Counted from the stretch's first letter, positions 47,826 to 58,213 are shown. The stretch: 64,000 nucleotides of DNA from Bacillus sp. OxB-1 (GCF_000829195.1 NZ_AP013294.1:2057001-2121000); one strand, 5' to 3'. Made by a program: numbers and translations. Notes: generated from the sequence alone by a model not told the origin.

Positions 47826-48683
47826 ATGAGCACCGTAAGAGAAATAGTGGAACAGCTACAGGCTGCGGAGCAACCTGAAGAGTGGATGGAAGAGCTCCGT
47901 GCGGATCCGCGTGCTGGGGTGAAAGCCGCCCTAAGCCGTTGGAATCGTCAGTATGAGAAAAAAAAGAAGATTCGGGAGGAATTTGAGAAGAAATGTATCT
48001 TCGATTTGACATATGCCCCGTTTGAAGGTGCATTGATTGCCGGTGTAGATGAAGCGGGAAGGGGGCCGCTCGCAGGTCCTGTCGTCAGCGCAGTCGTCAT
48101 ATTGCCGAAGGAAACACCTGACTTAATCGGACTGGACGATTCCAAAGCGATTCCGAAAGAGGAGAGAGGACGGCTTGCACGGGTGATCCGCAAAACGGCT
48201 GTCGCCTATTCAGTCCACGTCCAATCGGTGGAAAAAATCGATGAAATGAATATTTACGCGGCAACCCGGGATTCGATGGAACAAGCGGTGAATGCCTTGC
48301 CGATTCAGCCGGACATCGTTCTTGCCGATGCTATGACCTTATCCGTTGCCTGCCGTACCGAGTCGATCATTAAAGGGGATGCACAAAGTTTAGCGATCGC
48401 CGCCGCATCCATTTTGGCGAAAACGACAAGGGATGCGTTGATGGAAGAACTGCATGAAAAATATCCTGTTTACCAATTCGCAAAGAACGCAGGCTATGGG
48501 ACGAGTGAACATTTGGATGCGTTGCGGTTGTACGGTCCGTGCAAACACCACCGGACCACCTTCGAACCGATCAAGACAATGCTTGGAGAGAGGGGGCAGG
48601 AAATTGGATTACCCGATCATGACGCCATTGACCACCCGATCAGCAACGGGCATCAGTCAAAACAGGCCGCTTACTCTAAATGA
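47826..48683 (+). CDS. rnhB: Ribonuclease HII
   Basis: RNase HII (285 aa) removes ribonucleotides from DNA. The catalytic motif GVDEAGRGPLAGPVV lies at about 72-86, with further acidic residues in LDDSK and LADAM. An N-terminal helical extension, common in Bacillales, is present. The C-terminus runs about 30 residues beyond the B. subtilis protein and overlaps the ylqG start by 80 bases. ATG47826 aligns with the family start and has an AAGGGG site; ATG47808 is an alternative with its own AGAGGG. Confidence 0.93.
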   Translation: MSTVREIVEQLQAAEQPEEWMEELRADPRAGVKAALSRWNRQYEKKKKIREEFEKKCIFDLTYAPFEGALIAGVDEAGRGPLAGPVVSAVVILPKETPDLIGLDDSKAIPKEERGRLARVIRKTAVAYSVHVQSVEKIDEMNIYAATRDSMEQAVNALPIQPDIVLADAMTLSVACRTESIIKGDAQSLAIAAASILAKTTRDALMEELHEKYPVYQFAKNAGYGTSEHLDALRLYGPCKHHRTTFEPIKTMLGERGQEIGLPDHDAIDHPISNGHQSKQAAYSK

Positions 48684-50673
48684 AGGGCAATTATTCCATG
48701 GTCAAGTGAAGCAATTATTCCCAGGGCAAATGGCAGAAGTGCAAATCGGGTCCCACAAACTTGTCGCCAAGCTGGAAGTGCCGATGAAAGCGGGTGACGC
48801 CTACTATTTCCAAGTGAGTGCAGTGAAGCCTGAACTGCAGCTGAAAATCATTTCAGGCCCCCTCCAAGGCGCGGAAGGGCAAGGTCGCCAGCTAGGTAGC
48901 TTGCTCGAGGCGATGCAGTTGCCGAAAAACGCGGAAATGCAATCCCTCGTCGCTTTTGCCATGAAACAGAAATTGCCGATGACCCGGGAGCAGTTACTAG
49001 CCGCTGAGCAGTTGATGAAACTGGTCCCTCGCGCTCAATTCCCGGAGGCGTTGACGACCATCCAAAAGCTGATTGACGTGAAGTTGCCGCTTACAGAAAC
49101 TCATTTCCGTTCGGTCTTTGGGGTTCAAGCGAAGGAAGGCTTACAAACATTGTTCCAATCATTCAGCACTGCACTTTCCGCGGAACAGGCCATCTCTCCG
49201 CAGGCAAAAGAGGCCATCCTGGCATCGCTTGGAAGAATGGCGCAGCCGTTCGGACAAGCGACGGGAGGGGTTATCCTCGGGCAAGCCATACTTACTTTGC
49301 TAAATCCGGGAGAGACGATGGAAACAAAATTCAATATCCTACAGTTGTTGAAAAGCGCAGATATGCTTCCTGCCCGCACCTCCTTGGCGAACATTCAGCA
49401 AGTGCTCACTTCCTTATCGGCGGAGGGAAGGTCAGAGCGCCCATCGCCGCCACTAGCCGGCGCATCTCAGACGTTGCAAGCAACAGCTCAGAATCGGGAG
49501 ATGTCCCAAGCGTCGCCGGCTGTCCAACTGACTGCAGAATCGAAAGCGCCCCCTGCCCAGACAGCCCCAGCGGAGAGCCCGAAAGCGCCCATCGCCCCGG
49601 CGCCAAACCAACCCGCTGCGCTAGGACAATCATCACCCTCCGTCCTACAGCAACTCGTTGGACTGGTGAGACAAACGGTCGCATCATCTCCCGATCAGGC
49701 GGCCGTCCAGTTTGAAAGGGCGAAGGCGCTTCTAGCCAATGAAAATACGTTGACCGGGCCACAGAGGAGCGAGTTGACCGCTATCATCGATCGAGCAGCC
49801 CAAACTCAAGCGTCCCCCGGGAATGCGGCTAATTTCGTCCAACAACTAAGCCAAGCCGTTTACCGCATCGCCGCGCAGCAGGCCGTCGCAGAACCATTCT
49901 CACCAGTTGCTGGACAACAACTTGTCTCCTTGACGGGGCTCCAAGGGACGGAACGCCTTGAATCCGTCCTCCGGCTTGCGGAGCGTTCCGACAACCCGGC
50001 AATTCAAAAGATGGTACAAAATGCGGAAGCATCGATTGCCAATGTGATTGACGGAAAAGCTGTGAAAGAGGCGATCCAAAGTATCACCCGGTCGTTCGGC
50101 CTCCAGTATGAAGCCGAATTGCTGTCGAAAGAGCCGGACATCGCGCGGCTGGCAGAGTCTTTAAAACCTCAATTGATTGCATTAATGAGGGACGCTTCGA
50201 TGTCTCCAGCACTTCGTGAGACGGCAGAAGCGATCGTCATGCGCATGAACGGTCCGCTAATCCAATCGGGCGAGACGGGCATTCAACACCAGCTCGTCAT
50301 GCAAGTGCCGCTTGAACTATTCGGCAGGAAAATCGATTCGACTTTGCAATGGTCCGGCAGAATGAAAGAGGATGGGAAAATCGATCCGGATTATGCCAGG
50401 ATTTTATTCTACCTCGATTTGGAATCGATTGAGAAGACGGTTATCGATATGCAGGTTCAGAACCGAGTCGTGTCCGTTACGGTTTTCAATGATGAGGCCG
50501 GCTTGAGAGCGATCGGAGCGCCGCTGCAGGCGAGGTTGAAGAATGGGCTTTCAGAAGCGGGCTATACATTATCCGGCGTTTTCTTCAAGCCGCTTGCCGA
50601 AGAAGTGAAGCCGGAGGCCAAAAAAGCAAGCCCGATCCAAACGGATGGCCAAGGAGTTGACTTCCGCATATGA
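48604..50673 (+). CDS. ylqG: YlqG-like protein with FliK-like C-terminal domain
   Basis: A long protein (689 aa) at the ylqG position. It is rich in Gln, Ala and Pro, with a low-complexity Pro/Ala linker (about 280-350) typical of hook-length proteins. The last 130 residues (about 545-655) resemble the FliK C-terminal fold: a strand-strand-helix pattern in LFYLDLESIEKT, VVSVTVFNDEAGLRAI and LQARLKNGLSEAGYTLSGVFF. No signal peptide. TTG48604 lies 7 bases after AGGGGG; ATG48619 is an alternative. It is paired with ylqH, an FlhB-tail homologue, which supports a FliK-FlhB type partnership. Function is not established. Confidence 0.75.
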   Translation: MDYPIMTPLTTRSATGISQNRPLTLNEGQLFHGQVKQLFPGQMAEVQIGSHKLVAKLEVPMKAGDAYYFQVSAVKPELQLKIISGPLQGAEGQGRQLGSLLEAMQLPKNAEMQSLVAFAMKQKLPMTREQLLAAEQLMKLVPRAQFPEALTTIQKLIDVKLPLTETHFRSVFGVQAKEGLQTLFQSFSTALSAEQAISPQAKEAILASLGRMAQPFGQATGGVILGQAILTLLNPGETMETKFNILQLLKSADMLPARTSLANIQQVLTSLSAEGRSERPSPPLAGASQTLQATAQNREMSQASPAVQLTAESKAPPAQTAPAESPKAPIAPAPNQPAALGQSSPSVLQQLVGLVRQTVASSPDQAAVQFERAKALLANENTLTGPQRSELTAIIDRAAQTQASPGNAANFVQQLSQAVYRIAAQQAVAEPFSPVAGQQLVSLTGLQGTERLESVLRLAERSDNPAIQKMVQNAEASIANVIDGKAVKEAIQSITRSFGLQYEAELLSKEPDIARLAESLKPQLIALMRDASMSPALRETAEAIVMRMNGPLIQSGETGIQHQLVMQVPLELFGRKIDSTLQWSGRMKEDGKIDPDYARILFYLDLESIEKTVIDMQVQNRVVSVTVFNDEAGLRAIGAPLQARLKNGLSEAGYTLSGVFFKPLAEEVKPEAKKASPIQTDGQGVDFRI

Positions 50674-50978
50674 GCGACGAACGTCATGTTCGAAAGGAGG
50701 CGGTGGCCCTTTCCTATGATCCGAATACCGGGGATGCGCCGAAAGTGGTCGCGAAAGGGAAAGGGAAAATCGCCGAAACTATTTTAGAGAAGGCAAAGGA
50801 ACACAACGTACCGATTCAAGAGGACCCGAGTCTGGTAGAGATTTTAGGTCAGCTGCAATTGGATCAATCCATCCCGGAAGAACTGTATTTGGCGGTCTCC
50901 GAAGTGTTCGCCTATATCTATCATATTGACAGGGAACATGGGTTGACCAAGAAGGATCCCGATGGGGGAAAGAAGTAA
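50670..50978 (+). CDS. ylqH: YlqH, FlhB C-terminal-domain homologue
   Basis: A 102-residue protein equivalent to the cytoplasmic tail of FlhB/EscU export proteins (VALSYDPNTGDAPKVVAKGKGKIAETIL, VPIQEDPSL, IPEELYLAVSEVFAYIY). There is no membrane domain. The NPTH autocleavage motif, which in FlhB would precede AVAL, is missing, so the protein corresponds to the post-cleavage fragment only. It overlaps ylqG by ATGA. It may act with YlqG or modulate flagellar export; this is inference. Confidence 0.85.
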   Translation: MSDERHVRKEAVALSYDPNTGDAPKVVAKGKGKIAETILEKAKEHNVPIQEDPSLVEILGQLQLDQSIPEELYLAVSEVFAYIYHIDREHGLTKKDPDGGKK

Positions 50979-51025
50979 AAGTTGTGAACATTTTTCGCCA
51001 AACCTATACATTCAGCATTCAATTG

Positions 51026-51054
51026 TGGACATTATTTGACATGTTTACTACAAT
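51026..51054 (+). promoter_or_regulatory. sucCD promoter
   Basis: TGGACA (51026-51031), a 17-base spacer and TACAAT (51049-51054), about 50 bases before sucC. Confidence 0.7.
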
Positions 51055-51102
51055 AGATAAGGCAGTAAATTATGAGATAGTAGTTCGATGGGAGGATTTA
51101 AG

Positions 51103-52263
51103 ATGAATATCCATGAATATCAAGGTAAACAGCTACTTCGAGAATATGGTGTAGCAGTTTCAAACGGCCTTGTTGCTTTTTCACCGGAAGAAGCGGTAAA
51201 AGCAGCGAAGGAACTCGGTACGGACGTCATCGTTGTTAAAGCACAGATCCACGCAGGTGGACGAGGAAAAGCGGGCGGAGTCAAGATTGCAAAATCTCTT
51301 GACGAAGTGCGCGCGTACGCAAAGGAATTGCTCGGCAAAACATTGGTGACTCACCAAACAGGTCCGGAAGGTAAAGAAGTCAAACGTCTTCTGATCGAAG
51401 AAGGTTCTGACATCAAGAAAGAGTACTACCTTGGACTCGTCCTTGACCGTGCAACTGACCGTGTAACACTTATGGGTTCAGAAGAAGGCGGTATGGACAT
51501 CGAGGAAGTTGCAGAAGCGACTCCTGAAAAAATCTTCAAAGAAGTGATCGATCCAGTTGTGGGTCTGACAGGCTTCCAAGCGCGTCGTATGGCTTTCAAC
51601 ATGAATATTCCAAGTCACCTCGTAAACAAGGCTGCGAAGTTCATGCTTGGCCTGTACCAAGTATTCGCGGAAAAAGATGCTTCCATCGTTGAAATCAACC
51701 CACTTGTTGTAACAGGCGATGACAATGTACTTGCTCTTGACGCAAAGTTCAACTTTGATGCAAACGCATTGTACCGACACAAAGATATTTTGGAACTTCG
51801 TGACTATGACGAAGAAGATCCGAAGGAAATCGAAGCTTCGAAGTATGATCTTAGCTATATTTCCCTTGATGGAAATATCGGCTGCATGGTTAACGGCGCA
51901 GGTCTTGCGATGGCGACTATGGATACGATCAACTACTACGGCGGATCACCGGCCAACTTCCTTGACGTTGGGGGCGGCGCGACTGCTGAAAAAGTTACAG
52001 AAGCATTCAAAATCATCCTTTCCGACGAAGCGGTCAAAGGAATCTTCGTTAACATCTTCGGTGGTATCATGAAATGTGATGTCATCGCAGAAGGTGTTAT
52101 CGCTGCTGCGAAAGAAGTCGGTCTTCAAGTGCCTCTAGTCGTTCGTCTGGAAGGGACAAACGTCGACAAAGGTAAACAGCTATTGAACGAATCCGGATTG
52201 AATATCATCGCTGCCGATTCTATGGCGGACGGTGCTCAAAAAATTGTTGAACTCGTAGGCTAA
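51103..52263 (+). CDS. sucC: Succinyl-CoA synthetase, beta subunit
   Basis: SucC (386 aa) with SucD makes succinate and ATP/GTP from succinyl-CoA in the TCA cycle. The N-terminal [17 protein letters not shown] and ATP-grasp domain, [23 protein letters not shown] and the C-terminal ligase domain with LDVGGGAT and VNIFGGI are all present. ATG51103 follows GGGAGG. Codon use shifts to U/A-ending codons such as GGT, GAA and CGT, as expected for high expression. Confidence 0.96.
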   Translation: MNIHEYQGKQLLREYGVAVSNGLVAFSPEEAVKAAKELGTDVIVVKAQIHAGGRGKAGGVKIAKSLDEVRAYAKELLGKTLVTHQTGPEGKEVKRLLIEEGSDIKKEYYLGLVLDRATDRVTLMGSEEGGMDIEEVAEATPEKIFKEVIDPVVGLTGFQARRMAFNMNIPSHLVNKAAKFMLGLYQVFAEKDASIVEINPLVVTGDDNVLALDAKFNFDANALYRHKDILELRDYDEEDPKEIEASKYDLSYISLDGNIGCMVNGAGLAMATMDTINYYGGSPANFLDVGGGATAEKVTEAFKIILSDEAVKGIFVNIFGGIMKCDVIAEGVIAAAKEVGLQVPLVVRLEGTNVDKGKQLLNESGLNIIAADSMADGAQKIVELVG

Positions 52264-52281
52264 GAAAGGCAGGGACAAACG

Positions 52282-53184
52282 ATGAGTATTTATATTAACA
52301 AAGATACAAAAGTTATCGTACAAGGAATCACAGGCTCTACAGCACTTTTCCATACGGAACAAATGCTGGAGTACGGAACAAAAATCGTCGGCGGTGTAAC
52401 ACCTGGTAAAGGTGGTACAGAAGCTGCAGGCGTACCTGTATTCAACACGGTTGAAGAAGCGGTAAAAGCGACAGGTGCAAACGTTTCGGTCATTTATGTA
52501 CCAGCTCCATTCGCAGCGGACGCAATCATGGAAGCTGTTGACGCAGAGCTTGATATGACAATCTGTATTACAGAGCATATCCCTGTTCTTGACATGGTCA
52601 AAGTGAAGCGTTACATGGAAGGCAAGAAAACACGTCTAGTCGGACCGAACTGCCCAGGTGTCATCACAGCGGACGAATGTAAAATCGGAATCATGCCTGG
52701 ATACATTCATACAAAAGGCCATGTAGGCGTTGTATCTCGTTCTGGAACTTTGACATACGAAGCGGTTCACCAACTGTCACAAGCCGGCATCGGTCAAACG
52801 ACAGCTGTTGGAATCGGTGGAGACCCTGTAAACGGAACAAACTTCATCGACGTCTTGAAAGAATTCAATGAAGACCCTGAAACATATGCAGTCGTCATGA
52901 TCGGTGAAATCGGTGGTACTGCTGAAGAAGAAGCTGCTGAATGGATCGCTGCTAACATGAAGAAACCAGTTGTCGGCTTCATCGGCGGGCAAACGGCGCC
53001 AGAAGGTAAACGTATGGGTCACGCAGGTGCAATCATTTCCGGCGGAAAAGGAACAGCTGCTGAGAAAATCAAAGCACTTAACGCTGCTGGCGTTGAAACT
53101 GCGGACACGCCATCTGTCATCGGCGAAACGTTGATCAAAGTAATTAAAGAAAAAGGTCTGTACGAAAAGTGTAAAACACATTAA
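52282..53184 (+). CDS. sucD: Succinyl-CoA synthetase, alpha subunit
   Basis: SucD (300 aa) binds CoA and carries the phosphohistidine. [32 protein letters not shown] covers the CoA-binding Rossmann region (shown here in part only by its hallmarks), GPNCPGVI is the next loop, and the catalytic His lies in [15 protein letters not shown] near residue 246. An AGAAAGGCAGGG site precedes the ATG 18 bases after sucC. Confidence 0.95.
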   Translation: MSIYINKDTKVIVQGITGSTALFHTEQMLEYGTKIVGGVTPGKGGTEAAGVPVFNTVEEAVKATGANVSVIYVPAPFAADAIMEAVDAELDMTICITEHIPVLDMVKVKRYMEGKKTRLVGPNCPGVITADECKIGIMPGYIHTKGHVGVVSRSGTLTYEAVHQLSQAGIGQTTAVGIGGDPVNGTNFIDVLKEFNEDPETYAVVMIGEIGGTAEEEAAEWIAANMKKPVVGFIGGQTAPEGKRMGHAGAIISGGKGTAAEKIKALNAAGVETADTPSVIGETLIKVIKEKGLYEKCKTH

Positions 53185-53189
53185 GATGA

Positions 53190-53225
53190 AGATGCAGCGT
53201 ATTCCATGCGCTGCATCTTTTTATA
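53190..53225 (+). terminator. Terminator of sucCD
   Basis: A perfect stem GATGCAGCG / CGCTGCATC, loop of 9 and T run, directly after sucD. Confidence 0.93.
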
Positions 53226-53301
53226 CTTGGCATACGGCCCGCCAGCCTCATTCCCATGCCGGACTGCAAGGTATAAAGGAATGCTGAATAGGAGGGTTTC
53301 C

Positions 53302-54204
53302 ATGGACATTGTCGAACAGGAAAGGCGTCTGTTGGCGCTCCATTACGTTTATCCCGTCCCATTGAACAGATTGGGATATCTTTTCGAGAACGATCCCACA
53401 CTCGAAAAATTGTATGCGTACCGATCAAGTCAGTTGGCTGATTTATTGAACATCCCATTTCGAAAAGCGGACCGCTTGCGGGAAAAGCTGCAGCAACAAA
53501 AGACCATCCCCTTTGTACAGCTCTATGAACGGGAAAAGATCATCCCCATATCGTTCACACACCCATATTACCCTGATTCCCTACACCACTTGATTGACCC
53601 GCCTGTCGTCCTGTATGCGAGGGGCGATTGTACAATTTTAACGAAATCGCATAAGATTGCGATTATTGGCTCCAGGAAAGCGACTCCCTACTCTTTGGAA
53701 GCGCTTTCCCTCATCGTACCCCCGCTTGTGGAGCACGGGATGGTCGTCGTTTCGGGCTTGGCCAAAGGAGCGGACGCCATGGCCCATGAAGCAGCATTGA
53801 CGTATGGAGGCCGTACCATCGCCGTTTTGGGACATGGTTTATTCCATTTGTATCCGAAAGAAAATGAGAAATTGGCCGGAAGGATGGGCGAAGAACAATT
53901 GTTGATCACCGAGTATCCGCCCTATGTCCGACCAGCCAAATGGACTTTTCCGATGCGGAACCGGATCATCAGTGGATTATCCGACGCCGTCATAGTCACA
54001 GAATCGACAGAAAAGAGCGGGACGATGAGCACAGTCATCCATGCTTTAGACCACGGAAAAGACGTGTTTGCAGTACCGGGGCCGATTACATCCGCTGTAT
54101 CCACAGGGCCAAATAAATTGATTGATGAAGGGGCGCGACCAGTTTGGAATGGATTCCAAGTGGTAGGATCACTAGTCCCGGTTGATCAAAAACCAGTCAT
54201 CTGA
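53302..54204 (+). CDS. dprA: DNA-processing protein DprA (Smf)
   Basis: DprA (300 aa) loads RecA on incoming single strands in natural transformation and also occurs in non-competent bacteria. An N-terminal helical SAM-like region is followed by the Rossmann-fold core with IAIIGSRKAT, VSGLAKGADAMAHEAAL, TIAVLGHG and SGTMSTVIHALDHGK. It has no C-terminal winged helix, as is usual in Bacillus. ATG53302 follows AGGAGGG; the frame is open upstream into the terminator region. Confidence 0.94.
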   Translation: MDIVEQERRLLALHYVYPVPLNRLGYLFENDPTLEKLYAYRSSQLADLLNIPFRKADRLREKLQQQKTIPFVQLYEREKIIPISFTHPYYPDSLHHLIDPPVVLYARGDCTILTKSHKIAIIGSRKATPYSLEALSLIVPPLVEHGMVVVSGLAKGADAMAHEAALTYGGRTIAVLGHGLFHLYPKENEKLAGRMGEEQLLITEYPPYVRPAKWTFPMRNRIISGLSDAVIVTESTEKSGTMSTVIHALDHGKDVFAVPGPITSAVSTGPNKLIDEGARPVWNGFQVVGSLVPVDQKPVI

Positions 54205-54363
54205 ATTTTTTGATAAAAAGATGCAAATCGCTCGCAAACGGCGGAAGCCTAATTAGAAATTTTGCCCGAACCGAAGAAACAGTGGGGCGGATTTGTTGCA
54301 ATTTCCGGGGTTTTGTATAAAAATAAGGCCGACATCCATCGGCGAGAAATTAATGACAAACGC

Positions 54364-54400
54364 AGACGATGTATTCCTGACCGGATACATCGTCTTTCAT
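54364..54400 (+). terminator. Probable terminator of dprA
   Basis: A perfect 11-bp stem AGACGATGTAT / ATACATCGTCT is followed by TTTC. The T run is short and the hairpin is 160 bases after the stop. Confidence 0.6.
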
Positions 54401-54515
54401 TGCCTGGGCGAAAAAAAGGGGCAAAAATGCGGATAGTGCATATTCTTTAAACAATTATGAAATGCTAAGAAAATACGTGGATAAATGAAGCCAACTTCAT
54501 ACCAAACTTTATCAG

Positions 54516-54582
54516 GTATACACATTTTGTTACAGTAAGCCTTGCAATTAACTTAAATCTAGTATACATTTTGCAACAGATA
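54516..54582. repeat. Imperfect direct repeat flanking the topA promoter
   Basis: GTATACACATTTTGTTACAG (54516-54535) and GTATACATTTTGCAACAG (54562-54579) differ by a 2-base deletion and a few substitutions. The second copy covers the -10 box of the topA promoter. Could be binding sites for one regulator. Confidence 0.6.
54542..54570 (+). promoter_or_regulatory. topA promoter
   Basis: TTGCAA (54542-54547), a 17-base spacer and TACATT (54565-54570). Confidence 0.65.
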
Positions 54583-54622
54583 TTCTTTTAAGTCCTTGTT
54601 CCAAGAGGAGGAATTGAAATCC

Positions 54623-54664
54623 GTGGCGAAACACATGCAGATGAAAACCCTCTTTGAAGAATAA
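54623..54664 (+). CDS. Possible 13-residue leader peptide upstream of topA
   Basis: GTG start 11 bases after a perfect AGGAGG encodes MAKHMQMKTLFEE, then TAA. It lies between the topA promoter and the topA ribosome site. Not recognised; could be a leader peptide or a relic. Confidence 0.3.
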   Translation: MAKHMQMKTLFEE

Positions 54665-54697
54665 ATATATGGAACCTCTATAAGGAGGCAGATGTCA

Positions 54698-56773
54698 ATG
54701 GCAGACTACTTAGTGATTGTGGAATCGCCGGCAAAAGCGAAAACGATCGAGCGTTATCTCGGGAAAAAATATAAAGTGCGGGCATCGCTCGGGCACTTGC
54801 GCGACCTCCCACGCAGTCAAATGGGAATCGATACGGAAAATAATTATGAACCAAAATATATTACAATCCGCGGGAAGGGACCTATCCTGCAAGAATTAAA
54901 AAAAGATGCGAAAAAAGCGAAGAAAATCTTTCTCGCAGCTGACCCCGACAGGGAAGGGGAAGCAATCGCATGGCATTTAGCTCATCAGCTTGGCGTCGAT
55001 ACCAAGTCGGATTGCAGGGTCGTATTCAATGAAATTACGAAAGATGCCATCAAGGAATCTTTCAAAAACCCGCGGCCGATCGATATGGACTTGGTGGATG
55101 CCCAACAGGCACGTAGAATATTGGACCGGCTCGTCGGATATAACATCAGCCCGATACTATGGAAGAAAGTGAAGAAGGGATTGTCTGCGGGAAGAGTCCA
55201 ATCCGTAGCGCTCCGCTTGATCATCGACCGGGAAAATGAAATCAAGAACTTTGTCCCGGAAGAATACTGGAGCATCACCGGTTTGTTTGAAAAGAACAAG
55301 AAAGAGTTCGAAGCGACGTTTTATGGGGATTCCAAGAAAAAAGTGAAGCTGACGAACAAAGAACAAGTCGATGAGATTTTGGAAAGCCTCGAGGGAGATT
55401 CGTTCACGATTCAAAATGTCGTCAAGAAAGAACGGAAGCGGAACCCTGCACTACCGTTCACGACCTCTTCCCTGCAGCAGGAAGCCGCAAGGAAATTGAA
55501 TTTCCGGGCGAGGAAGACAATGATGCTTGCCCAGCAGCTTTACGAGGGGATCAATCTCGGCAAAGAGGGGAATGTCGGTTTGATCACGTACATGCGTACC
55601 GATTCAACCCGGATTTCCGATACGGCGAAAACAGAAGTGAAATCCTTCATTGAGAATACGTATGGCAATGAATATGTTTCAAAATCAGCTCCTGCTGCCA
55701 AAAAAGAGTCAGGAAACACGCAGGACGCCCACGAAGCGGTCCGGCCGACATCCGCCTTGCGAACACCATCGGAATTGAAGGAAGTGCTCTCACGGGACCA
55801 ATTGCGGCTTTACAAGCTGATCTGGGAGCGGTTCGTTGCGAGTCAGATGGCTCCCGCGGTTCTGGATACGGTATCCGTCGACTTGGTCAATGGGGATGTC
55901 CGATTCCGTGCGAACGGCTCACAAGTGAAGTTCCAAGGTTTCATGAAAGTGTATGTGGAAGGCGATGACGATCAGACGGAAGAGAAGGATCGGATCCTTC
56001 CTCCTTTGGAAGAAGGGGAACAGATCAAGCATAATAAGATCGATCCGAAGCAGCATTTCACACAGCCGCCTCCGCGATATTCCGAGGCGCGCCTCGTCAA
56101 GACATTGGAAGAACTCGGAATCGGCCGTCCTTCCACATATGCACCAACTTTGGATACGATTCAGAAACGGGGTTATGTCACATTGGATGCCAAGCGATTT
56201 GTCCCGACTGAGCTTGGCGAAATCGTCCATCAAGCGATGAATGAATACTTTCGTGATATAATAGATGTCGAGTTTACAGCGCAAATGGAAAAAGGGCTCG
56301 ACAATGTCGAGGAAGGCAACGTCAAATGGGTGCAAGTCATCGATGACTTCTACCGGGATTTTGAAAAGCATGTGCAAGTTGCAGATGCTGAAATGGAAAA
56401 AATCGAAATCAAAGACGAGCCGGCTGGCGAAGATTGTGAGAAATGCGGCTCACCGATGGTATACAAATTGGGCCGTTACGGTAAGTTCATGGCCTGCTCC
56501 AATTTCCCTGATTGCCGGAATACAAAGACGATCATGAAACCGATCGGTGTCACTTGTCCAACTTGTAAGGAAGGGCAGGTCGTGGAGCGGAAGGGGAAAA
56601 CGAAGCGCGTCTTTTATGGGTGTGACCGGTATCCGGACTGCGACTATGTATCGTGGGATAAGCCGATTGCCCGTCCTTGCCCGAAATGCGAAAGCACACT
56701 TATTGAAAAGCGGTTGAAAAAAGGTGTTCAGATTCAATGTACGAAGTGTGATTATAAGGAAGATGAACAGTAA
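54698..56773 (+). CDS. topA: DNA topoisomerase I
   Basis: TopA (691 aa) relaxes negative supercoils through a Tyr-DNA intermediate. The N-terminal TOPRIM domain has [16 protein letters not shown] and [15 protein letters not shown]. The catalytic Tyr lies in [14 protein letters not shown] (about residue 298). Three C-terminal zinc ribbons are seen (CEKCGSPM...CSNFPDC, CPTCKEG...CDRYPDC, CPKCEST...CTKC). ATG54698 is 9 bases after AAGGAGG; the upstream ATG54692 is only 3 bases away. Length equals that of the B. subtilis enzyme. Confidence 0.96.
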   Translation: MADYLVIVESPAKAKTIERYLGKKYKVRASLGHLRDLPRSQMGIDTENNYEPKYITIRGKGPILQELKKDAKKAKKIFLAADPDREGEAIAWHLAHQLGVDTKSDCRVVFNEITKDAIKESFKNPRPIDMDLVDAQQARRILDRLVGYNISPILWKKVKKGLSAGRVQSVALRLIIDRENEIKNFVPEEYWSITGLFEKNKKEFEATFYGDSKKKVKLTNKEQVDEILESLEGDSFTIQNVVKKERKRNPALPFTTSSLQQEAARKLNFRARKTMMLAQQLYEGINLGKEGNVGLITYMRTDSTRISDTAKTEVKSFIENTYGNEYVSKSAPAAKKESGNTQDAHEAVRPTSALRTPSELKEVLSRDQLRLYKLIWERFVASQMAPAVLDTVSVDLVNGDVRFRANGSQVKFQGFMKVYVEGDDDQTEEKDRILPPLEEGEQIKHNKIDPKQHFTQPPPRYSEARLVKTLEELGIGRPSTYAPTLDTIQKRGYVTLDAKRFVPTELGEIVHQAMNEYFRDIIDVEFTAQMEKGLDNVEEGNVKWVQVIDDFYRDFEKHVQVADAEMEKIEIKDEPAGEDCEKCGSPMVYKLGRYGKFMACSNFPDCRNTKTIMKPIGVTCPTCKEGQVVERKGKTKRVFYGCDRYPDCDYVSWDKPIARPCPKCESTLIEKRLKKGVQIQCTKCDYKEDEQ

Positions 56774-56796
56774 CTAAGGAAAAGCAGAGGGGAACG

Positions 56797-56860
56797 GTGC
56801 CTTGATTTCTGTAATGAACGCAGAAATTAAGGCAAATCGATCCCTTCACTGTTCGACTGT
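56797..56860. repeat. Two-hairpin dispersed repeat, family 2 copy 3
   Basis: The most diverged copy. Hairpin 1 is longer here (CCTTGATTTCTG / CAGAAATTAAGG with one G-T pair); hairpin 2 (AATCGATC / GTTCGACT) is partly broken. It fills the gap between topA and trmFO and is not nested in another repeat. Confidence 0.75.
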
Positions 56861-56901
56861 GGAAAAGAACCATAAATTATATTGTTGAAGAAGGTGACGG
56901 G

Positions 56902-58212
56902 ATGACACCCATCGTAAATGTCATAGGAGCTGGACTTGCAGGAAGTGAGGCGGCGTGGCAGATTGCCAGCCGTGGAGTGAAGGTCCGCTTGTTTGAAATG
57001 AGACCGGTTAAACAGACGCCGGCCCACCATACGGATAAATTTGCTGAACTTGTTTGCAGCAACTCGTTGCGTGCCAATACACTGACGAATGCTGTCGGGG
57101 TCATAAAAGAGGAGATGAGGCGGCTGGATTCCCTCATCATCAAGGCGGCTGATACTTGTGCAGTGCCGGCAGGGGGAGCCTTGGCGGTGGATCGCCATGA
57201 ATTTGCAGGGAATGTGACCGAAGCGATTCGCAACCATCCGCTGATCGAGGTGATCGAAGGGGAAGTGACTGCCATTCCGGAGGGGATCACGGTCATCGCC
57301 ACCGGCCCACTGACATCACCTGCACTGGCGGAGCAAATCCGCGGCCTGACCGGTGAGGAATATTTGTATTTTTATGATGCGGCGGCTCCAATCATCGAAA
57401 AAGATTCGATCGATATGTCGAAGGTTTACTTGAAATCCCGGTACGATAAAGGGGAAGCGGCTTATCTGAATTGTCCGATGGACGAAGAGGAGTTCGAGCG
57501 GTTCCATGATGCCCTCGTTTCTGCAGAAGTCGTCCCGTTGAAAGAGTTCGAGAAGGAGATTTACTTCGAAGGCTGCATGCCGATTGAAGTGCTTGCATCC
57601 CGTGGAGAAAAAACGTTGCTGTTCGGAGCCCTGAAACCGGTTGGACTGGAACATCCTGAAACCGGGAAGCGGCCGAAAGCGGTCGTCCAGCTGCGCCAAG
57701 ATGACGCGGCGGGCACGTTGTACAATATTGTCGGTTTCCAGACCCATATGAAATGGGGAGATCAAAAAGAAGTGATCAAACTCATCCCTGGACTGGAAAA
57801 TGTTGAAATTGTCCGCTATGGCGTCATGCACCGTAACACGTTCATCAACTCGCCGCGTGTGATGGATGCGACGTATCAGTTGAAGTCCAATCACCAATTG
57901 TTCTTCGCGGGTCAAATGACAGGCGTGGAAGGCTATGTGGAATCGGCCGGCTCCGGCTTAATTGCCGGCATCAATGCAGCCCGTCTTGCGCTCGGTGAGG
58001 AGCCGATCGTTTTCCCTGCGGAAACGGCATTGGGAAGCATGGCACGCTATATCACGGAAGCAGATCCGAAAAACTTCCAACCGATGAATATCAACTTCGG
58101 ACTCTTCCCGGATTTAGGGGAACGCATCAAATCTAAAGTAGAACGTGCAGAAAAACATGCAGATCGGGCATTGGCGGCATTAGCTTCCTTCCGGGCAACC
58201 GTCGTCCAATGA
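56902..58212 (+). CDS. trmFO: Methylenetetrahydrofolate-tRNA (uracil-5-)-methyltransferase
   Basis: TrmFO (Gid, 436 aa) makes m5U54 in tRNA using folate and FADH2. The N-terminal FAD loop is [16 protein letters not shown]. Family stretches [35 protein letters not shown] and the C-terminal [15 protein letters not shown] are present. An AAGGTGACGGG site precedes the ATG. Order topA-trmFO-xerC is conserved in Bacillales. Confidence 0.96.
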   Translation: MTPIVNVIGAGLAGSEAAWQIASRGVKVRLFEMRPVKQTPAHHTDKFAELVCSNSLRANTLTNAVGVIKEEMRRLDSLIIKAADTCAVPAGGALAVDRHEFAGNVTEAIRNHPLIEVIEGEVTAIPEGITVIATGPLTSPALAEQIRGLTGEEYLYFYDAAAPIIEKDSIDMSKVYLKSRYDKGEAAYLNCPMDEEEFERFHDALVSAEVVPLKEFEKEIYFEGCMPIEVLASRGEKTLLFGALKPVGLEHPETGKRPKAVVQLRQDDAAGTLYNIVGFQTHMKWGDQKEVIKLIPGLENVEIVRYGVMHRNTFINSPRVMDATYQLKSNHQLFFAGQMTGVEGYVESAGSGLIAGINAARLALGEEPIVFPAETALGSMARYITEADPKNFQPMNINFGLFPDLGERIKSKVERAEKHADRALAALASFRATVVQ

Positions 58213-58213
58213 A

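Larger units (their letters stand above)
54205..54697. other. Long gap between dprA and topA
   Basis: This AT-rich stretch of about 490 bases contains a hairpin that probably ends dprA (54364-54400), two copies of an imperfect 22-base direct repeat (54516-54537 and 54562-54582), the topA promoter (54542-54570) and a 13-codon ORF with a strong ribosome site (54623-54664). Nothing else is recognised. Confidence 0.65.
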
